Origin: Ophiura sarsii
Lineage: Eukaryota > Echinodermata > Ophiuroidea > Amphilepidida > Ophiuridae
DNA: 64,000 nucleotides
Reading direction: 5' to 3'
Assembly: GCA_035610835.1 (NCBI GenBank)
Contig: CM069441.1
Coordinates: 101,181,606-101,245,605 of the forward strand
The position numbers and the translations under genes are program-made. Under the pieces are notes generated by a model. The model had not been told where the DNA came from. It did no database searches and saw only the letters and a program-made list of their open reading frames with translations. Of this stretch, positions 58,480 through 64,000 are shown piece after piece; the first letter of the stretch is position 1; each line of letters opens with the position of its first letter.

Positions 58480-58887
58480 GCGAAGAAGATCAAATAACTT
58501 TTTGTGCATATTGTGAATGCTCACAAAGAGGGGAAAGGCTACAGTGCTATTTTGAAACAATACCAAGTGCAAGAATCCACCACACAAAGCATAATTAGGA
58601 AGAACAAGATGTTCAATTCACTAAAAAACATTGAAGGATGCAGTCGGAAGCCAGCGGTGTCCCCTTGTTTGGCAAGTAAAGTATTGCGAAAGGCCAACAA
58701 CAGTCCACAGATCACCGTCAATGCTCTCCTGAACAACGCTGGCAAATATTGGACCAAAATATCATGGCAGACACTCCAGCATATATGGCACATGAGAGGT
58801 CTCCATGGAGGCCGAACAAGAAAGACTCTACTCCTTAAAAGAGACACAGAGAAACTTGTCTTGCATCTTAAGCAACCCCAACACTGA
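58480..58887 (+). pseudogene. Tc1 transposase N-terminal fragment, left arm
   Basis: The plus frame reads HKEGKGYSAILKQYQVQEST then TTQSIIRKNK, a helix-turn-helix of the type that binds Tc1 terminal repeats. It is followed by SRKPAVSPCL and SPQITVNALL, matching the linker and second helix-turn-helix. An in-frame stop interrupts the start region near 58496. The frame ends at 58885 before any catalytic Asp. It is a non-functional fragment. Confidence 0.75.
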
Positions 58888-58936
58888 AGACCAGAAACTT
58901 GGATCTTTGTTCAGAAGTGCTCTTGCAAATGCTAGA

Positions 58937-59320
58937 TGAGTTTCTCATTGTCTCTTTTCAGGAGTAGAGTCTTTCTTGGTCGGAGTCCATGGAGAACTAT
59001 TGTGTACTATGTCTGCTGGAGTGTCTGCCTTAACATCTTGGTCCAAGACTCACCAAGGTTGTTCAGGAGAGCATTGACGGTGATATGTGGATTGTTGTTG
59101 GCCTTTCACCATACTTTTCTTGTCAAACAAGGGGACCCTTGTCGGCTTCCGACCGTGTTCTTCAGGGTTTTTAACTGATTTTAACTGATTTTAACTGTCT
59201 TGTTCTTCCTAATTATGCTTTTTATGGTGGAATTTGGCACTTGAAATTGCTTCGAAATAGCTTTGTAGCCTTTCCCCTCTTTGTGAGCATTCACAATGCA
59301 CAAAAAAGGTCCTCACTGAG
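58937..59320 (-). pseudogene. Tc1 transposase N-terminal fragment, right arm (mirror copy)
   Basis: Minus-strand mirror of 58480-58887. 'gagcattcacaatgcac' at 59284 mirrors the left arm's start and 'actccagcagacat' mirrors the second helix-turn-helix. It contains more indels than the left arm, including a triplicated 'gattttaact' at 59174-59200, and no long frame. Confidence 0.7.
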
Positions 59321-60155
59321 TTATTTGATCCCCTTTGCCATGCTGTCAAAGAGCTAGAGTGTTGTCCTATAATATCCCTCACTGTACATTCAATAGGACA
59401 CATTTTTAATGCATCCACATTGTATGGAATAATTGCATAACAATATAAAAGCCTATCACACAATATAAAGAATGTTTGTAATGTCAAAAACATGTGTATT
59501 ATCACAAAAAATGGCCTCAATCCTGAGACTTGGTATGGGGTATGAATAATTTTGGACAGGCATAAAAACACAATTCTTGTTCAATTCTATTGTTATGCAA
59601 AAAATATTGAGCCCAAATATATGGATTTGTACTTGCAAACTAATTGTCTTTAGTGTAAAGCAAAAGTTCCACCACTCCAGCTGGTATAGATATGAGAAAA
59701 ACGCAAAAAACACATATTTTTCAAGGGGTATGAATAATTGTGGGCTTAACTGTATGTGCGACTCTTTGTGTGATTTCAACTTCTTGTTTGCTGAACTTTG
59801 AGCTTCTGCTGGTATAAGAAATTAAAATAAAAAATAAATAAAAAAAACGCCTGCCTGCCCCTCCTCTCTGAGAGCTGTGGAGGCAACATAACCTTTTTAT
59901 TTTTTGGCCTTAATAGATCAAATATGGATCACCTTTTATACATTTATATATCAAATCAAGTTGAACATCAAGCCTTTTACACTGACCCAACGATTGATCC
60001 TTTGATCATAGCTAAATGGGGACTAATTCAGCCATTTCAAAACATTTGCAAACATTACATTCATACCAAGAAGTGGTTCCTTTGTTGTGGTTCCTTTTTT
60101 GTGATTGATCATAGCAACTCTAAAAGTGTCAATAAAAGGAGGAATAATTGAAATA

Positions 60156-60408
60156 TGTGACCCATCACATCAAAACCGACCAATTGATGGCAAGGCTCAT
60201 CTGCAGATAATAACAAAAGAAGTTGACACAAATTATAGAAAATAAAAAGAATGTTCAACCTTCTGAGTTGCATAAAACCTGTGTTCCCTATTCAAATGTT
60301 ACAAATTAGGTGTCATTTTAAAGCTTACAAATAGTTCTTTAACATCAATTTCAAACCTCAATTTTCATATCTGAAAACAACTGGTCTGTTTCGATGTGAT
60401 GTGTCACA
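60156..60408. mobile_element. TGTGACCC foldback repeat, copy 2
   Basis: 'tgtgacccatcacatcaaaa' at left and 'tcgatgtgatgtgtcaca' at right are inverted. 253 bp, like copy 1. Ends 44 bp from the SPATA20 exon donor. Confidence 0.7.
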
Positions 60409-60451
60409 TATGGTCGATCGTTGGGCCAGTGAGAAAAGACTTATTAGTTAC

Positions 60452-60526
60452 CTTGTTACTAAGATCCCTTGACACATACAGCAAAATATCTCGAGCCACT
60501 TCAGAAAAAATAGTTTCTTTTGTGAT
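60452..60526 (-). CDS. SPATA20: SPATA20 homologue, internal exon (short)
   Basis: This 75-bp exon (25 codons, phase 0 both ends) has acceptor 'atttattcatttttcag'-like tract and donor 'aacaag|gtaact'. It reads ITKETIFSEVARDILLYVSR then DLSNK. It corresponds to the helix (Phe-x-x-Val-Ala-x-x-Ile-Leu-x-Tyr-Val-x-Arg) immediately before the [10 protein letters not shown] block, and both junctions agree with the family alignment. Confidence 0.9.
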
Positions 60527-60783
60527 CTGAAAAATGAATAAATGAAAATATAAATGTGCACTGGAAAAAAGAGTACAGTTGAAACTGACTTGTAACTGTA
60601 CTGACAATCTTTTTAATAGTACAATAAAGTACCTAAGCTTCCGCCACTTGACTTTTTTGATACTGGTACGCTATTCAGGTTCTCAAATCTCAAAGAGATG
60701 GAAGTGATTTGATTTGGACTTATGGGCTTGTGCTAATAACACTGCTATTGAACAAACTATTTGTCCTGGGTTCTATTGGGTCA

Positions 60784-61010
60784 GTGGCGTAGGTAGGTTT
60801 TTCATATGGAGGCAAAAAATGAAAGTGAACTGACAAGGACTTCCAGGCTGTCAACTTGCTGTCGAGTGGAGGGTTGGGGGGGGGGGGGGGGGGAGAGGGG
60901 AAGGTGATGACATGCTGTCCCCCAACCAGAAAACAAGCTCAATAACTGACAGGGCCAATCTCAACTGACACGACTCCAATATTGGGGGAGGGGCCTCCCC
61001 TCGCCCCAGC
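60784..61010. mobile_element. Truncated hAT-like element (CAGTGGCGTAGG)
   Basis: Left tip 'cagtggcgtaggtagg' and interior ('aaagtgaactgacaagg', G run, 'tcaactgacacgact') match 54973-55278. The right tip is not recognisable. Confidence 0.6.
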
Positions 61011-61248
61011 ATGTCTTCACAGGTAATTTCGAGTACATGAAACTGATATTTTTATACAACACAACCAATAACTTGACGTGAGCCACCCAGTGACCTGACC
61101 TGACATGACTTGACCTATTGGATTATCTTGACTTGTTGACTTTACTTGAGGTATTTTGACTCAAGTCACATTTGTTTGTGACTTGAGAATTAGTGACTTG
61201 GTCACAACACTGTTGGTCGGAAAGACGTCTGGAAGAGTACCAGATATA

Positions 61249-62173
61249 CAGGGTGTATAACAAAAATGCAACACTTTTGGCAAGTAATGTACGTACAGCA
61301 AATCCCATATTGGTCTGTAAGGTAGATATTCTGTTCTGAGAATTTATGGTAGACAGCTTGAAAACACAAATTACATCGTTCATCCTGCATACCAGATTTT
61401 CTTGTCCGCCATACTACGAACTGGCCTGCGCGCTCCCAAGATGTTACACCCTTAAACTTTTTCTTTTGGGGTTATGTTAAGTCTCAAGACTTCCTGACAC
61501 TACCAACTTATCTCAAAGATCTGAGCAAGCGCACCGGCAACGCTGTTTAGGAATCACGAATAACACGTCGTACAGTACTCACAACTTGAAAGAAAGGATA
61601 GCATTTTGAGTGTCAAGCAACAACATAACATCACCTTCAATACATTATCACAATGATAATTAATACAGTACAATGTTCACCTTCACTGGACTACTTCATT
61701 TGTTTATTTGTTCTAATAATATTAAAACGTTTCATCTATTACATTAAAGAGAGAAGATTTGCATTTAGACTATTTTAATTTGGATTTTCAAGCTGCGTCA
61801 TTAATATATTGCCAGACTTGCTCAAGTTTGATAATGAGATAGCCAAGACATATCTTTAACATGACATTTACTCAAGAATGATGGGTTCAATTCCAGTTAT
61901 TTAATTAAACTTATTTAATAAAGCTTGTTTGTTCATATTGACCTGACAAGACAATCAGGTATGCAGGATAAACGAAGTAAATTGTGTTTTCAGGCCATCT
62001 ACTACTTATATCAGTGATATCTCAGTGAATTTATTGTGGATATTGCCTATATGAAGTTGACTATATGAATGATAGCCAAAACATAGCTCTAACATCATAT
62101 CTACTTTTCAGAGCGATTTGCCTTAAGGGTACAGAACTCGACAGAAAGTGTTGCGGTTTTCTTATACACCCTG
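61249..62173. mobile_element. TA-bounded CAGGGTGTATAA element
   Basis: TA at both junctions. Tips 'cagggtgtataacaaaaatg' and 'cttatacaccctg', inverted for about 28 bp including 'gcaacacttt' and its mirror. It is 925 bp, without a transposase. Ends 118 bp from a SPATA20 exon. Confidence 0.78.
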
Positions 62174-62290
62174 TACATAAATATAATTCAAATATTCCAA
62201 GCAAAACTTGAATGGGAATTTCAGCATTTTATCCACATAATAATATCCACCAATGAAATCACAGGAATATTTACACATGCTATATAATAC

Positions 62291-62395
62291 CTGGTATGCA
62301 TCGATATAAGAGACTGCAAGTTGTCCTTGATCATATAGCATCTTCTCAAAATGTGGTACGTGCCAATTCTGGTCAGTTGAATACCTATGGAAGCC
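62291..62395 (-). CDS. SPATA20: SPATA20 homologue, first exon visible in the window
   Basis: This 105-bp exon (35 codons, phase 0 both ends) has acceptor 'cattgtgttctcgcag' and donor 'taccag|gtatta'. It reads [20 protein letters not shown] then [15 protein letters not shown]. Gly-Phe-x-Arg-Tyr-Ser-Thr-Asp...Trp-x-[11 protein letters not shown] is diagnostic of SPATA20/YyaL and marks the start of the (alpha/alpha)6 domain. Summed with the seven downstream exons it gives 471 residues, against about 790 for the mammalian protein. The N-terminal thioredoxin-like domain must therefore be encoded beyond 64000. Confidence 0.95.
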
Positions 62396-62763
62396 CTGCG
62401 AGAACACAATGATACGTGGAAAAAAAAGTTAAAATTGTTTTTTGTCAATCACCTATGTTTTGTATATTTTGTGATATCTTCATATTGTGTTGCATTTTAA
62501 TGATCTTTGCAGTCATCACTTGTTTCAGTGCTCAGCCACCCACTTAAGAATGCGGTATGGCCTTAAACTGAATCTGCCAAATTCACAACTATTTTGTGCT
62601 CAAAGTCAATAGAGCATTTTTAATTGGCCTCTCCATAATGTAGTTGTAAATGTAACACCACTACATGTAACAAATGGTAGAGTGTAACAAATGGCAGAGT
62701 TGTTTTTTAAAGCAAAACAATTGTGGTGAATGTGGCACATTTAGAATGAAACCTCCTCATATA

Positions 62764-63006
62764 TTAACACTTTCCATGCGGCTATTAGTTTTACCATATA
62801 AAAAACCCAAATTTTTCAGAAACCCTTCCCAATTTTCAAAGTCTCTTTCAAAATTTACTGAACAAATACTAGGCATGTTTGTACTTATTTCAATGCATTT
62901 TTCATGGTGATTTCACATATGTTCATGAAATTCAATAATTTTGACATTTTTAACACATTTGTTCAATTTTGGGACTGTCATCTGCACGACGTGTGGAAAG
63001 TGTTAA
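62764..63006 (+). mobile_element. TTAA MITE family 1, copy i
   Basis: TTAACACTTTCCATGCGGC at left, 'cgacgtgtggaaagtgttaa' at right; interior matches copy a ('ctattagttttaccat'). Confidence 0.86.
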
Positions 63007-63130
63007 GCAAGTGGCCATGCACTGAAACAAATATTTGTACAAATGTGGTATCATTGGAAAGATGACCACATCAGCTTCATATAGATATGTAAGTGAAGGT
63101 GATTGAAAAAAATTCCACACTTTGAAAAGT

Positions 63131-63438
63131 TCAAATATTAAAATAAATGATTAGCCAACATTTTAAAATATTTTGAGTATTATTGATACTGAACAACATT
63201 CTAAGGGAATATGCCACATACTCAGGTCTTCTTAAGCCATCCATGGTTGACAGTGGGACAGGAGTCCATTTAGTGAAAAAGTGAATGAGCAGATGTTGTA
63301 GGAAACATGAATTCATTAATGAGAAGAGGTTTAGCAACACTTTTGTTTAACTCATAGTGAAATATTGCAGTCCAAATTTAATATCTGGAATGATTTTGAC
63401 ACAATAACCAAGTGATCTAATACTTTTGATTGCTAGTG
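63131..63438 (-). mobile_element. Possible Tc1-like element fragment
   Basis: On the minus strand it begins next to TA with 'cactagcaatcaaaagtatt', a tip typical of Tc1-like elements, then AT-rich sequence. A 69-codon frame nearby has no recognisable transposase motif. No inverted partner is found before the exon at 62395, so this is tentative. Confidence 0.3.
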
Positions 63439-64000
63439 TAAAACATCAATTCATAGTATATGAAAGTGAAAATGACTAAATTTATATGTGGGTTCAGTAA
63501 GATATGGACTGATTGTTGTTTCAATTTCAGTACGTTCACTGCAAACAAACAGAGAAAAATATACATGTATCAGAGCAGGGCTTAGCCACCACAGTTGCTA
63601 ACTGGATTACTCCATTTATGCCAATTAGCTGCAAAGAAAAGTGAATAAGTGATCCAGGGCCCCTGATCCAGGGCCCCTGATCCAGGCATTTCTATTTAGT
63701 TCCAATTTGTTGGGAGCTGTATATCAGAAATCTAATTATAACCCTTACAGCTCTGACTGCTAAAAATACTACTCTACTATGCATCGGCGGTGTCGGTTTT
63801 TCCAAATCAAAATTGACCTGTTTTTCACCACTGATAGTTTGATTCTCAAAACCATGCCTCTGGGGTTAGGGTTATGAGACCACTCATCCATCTTCAATTA
63901 ATCCAAACAACAGAGAAAATACACATATAATACTAATACTAAATACTAAATGCTAACAAATACTACTCTACTATAATAGTTCAATCAGTTCTAAATTGGC
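63439..64000. other. Intronic stretch with a 15-bp tandem repeat
   Basis: 'gatccagggcccct' is repeated about 2.5 times at 63651-63686. No upstream SPATA20 exon is recognised before the window ends. Confidence 0.45.

Larger units (their letters stand above)
58049..59752. mobile_element. Tc1-like transposon in head-to-head (palindromic) form
   Basis: TA lies at 58047-58048 and 59753-59754. The left tip 'cagttaagcccacaattatt' and right tip 'aataattgtgggcttaactg' are exact inverses. The mirror continues along about 815 bp of each arm to a ~70-bp centre at 58867-58936. Each arm carries the 5' terminal repeat plus the start of a Tc1 transposase gene. The catalytic DDE half is missing from both arms. 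Inserted in the SPATA20 intron between exons 57376-57585 and 60452-60526. Confidence 0.88.

Noticed and set aside
63131..63340. Upstream SPATA20 exon
   Set aside because: The frame lacks the expected family motifs and splice signals, and lies beside a Tc1-type tip.

Overview
This window is nuclear DNA of an animal. Its exons are short, obey GT/AG, keep consistent phases and are separated by kilobase introns. The proteins are metazoan: a T-type voltage-gated calcium channel N-terminus, a SPATA20-type protein and ankyrin repeats. The remaining sequence is AT-rich and dense with small inverted-repeat DNA transposons, poly-G tracts and a complex satellite. I infer a marine invertebrate, most likely a deuterostome (echinoderm, hemichordate or cephalochordate). 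The species cannot be fixed from this sequence alone.

Layout. Positions 1-1270 hold two consecutive minus-strand ankyrin-repeat exons whose gene continues past the left edge. Positions 1270-20000 are repeat-rich: nested MITEs, three LINE 3'-end remnants, a tandem-repeat element carrying eight nuclear-receptor DR1-like sites, foldback elements and a 100-N assembly gap. At 20008-20384 lies the first coding exon, minus strand, of a Cav3 (T-type) calcium channel. About 1.8 kb upstream of it, 22170-27090 holds a satellite whose monomers each contain a short hairpin. The satellite is split by a mariner-like element and has a 212-bp/424-bp higher-order repeat on its right side. Positions 27100-33000 hold dispersed foldback elements.

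Positions 33027-62395 hold the last eight coding exons of a SPATA20 orthologue on the minus strand. Their 1,416 bp (471 codons plus stop) join in frame at every junction. The N-terminal thioredoxin-like half must lie beyond the right edge. Its introns are full of transposons, including a head-to-head duplicated Tc1 element forming a 1.7-kb palindrome.

The coding genes do not form a pathway. The strongest organisational theme is the mobile DNA. There are many TTAA-bounded non-autonomous elements, eight of them one roughly 250-bp family. Others are hAT-like elements with 8-bp or 5-bp duplications, TA-bounded foldbacks sharing CAGGGTG tips, and poly-G-tipped foldbacks. No complete transposase or reverse transcriptase is present, so all these elements would depend on enzymes encoded elsewhere.
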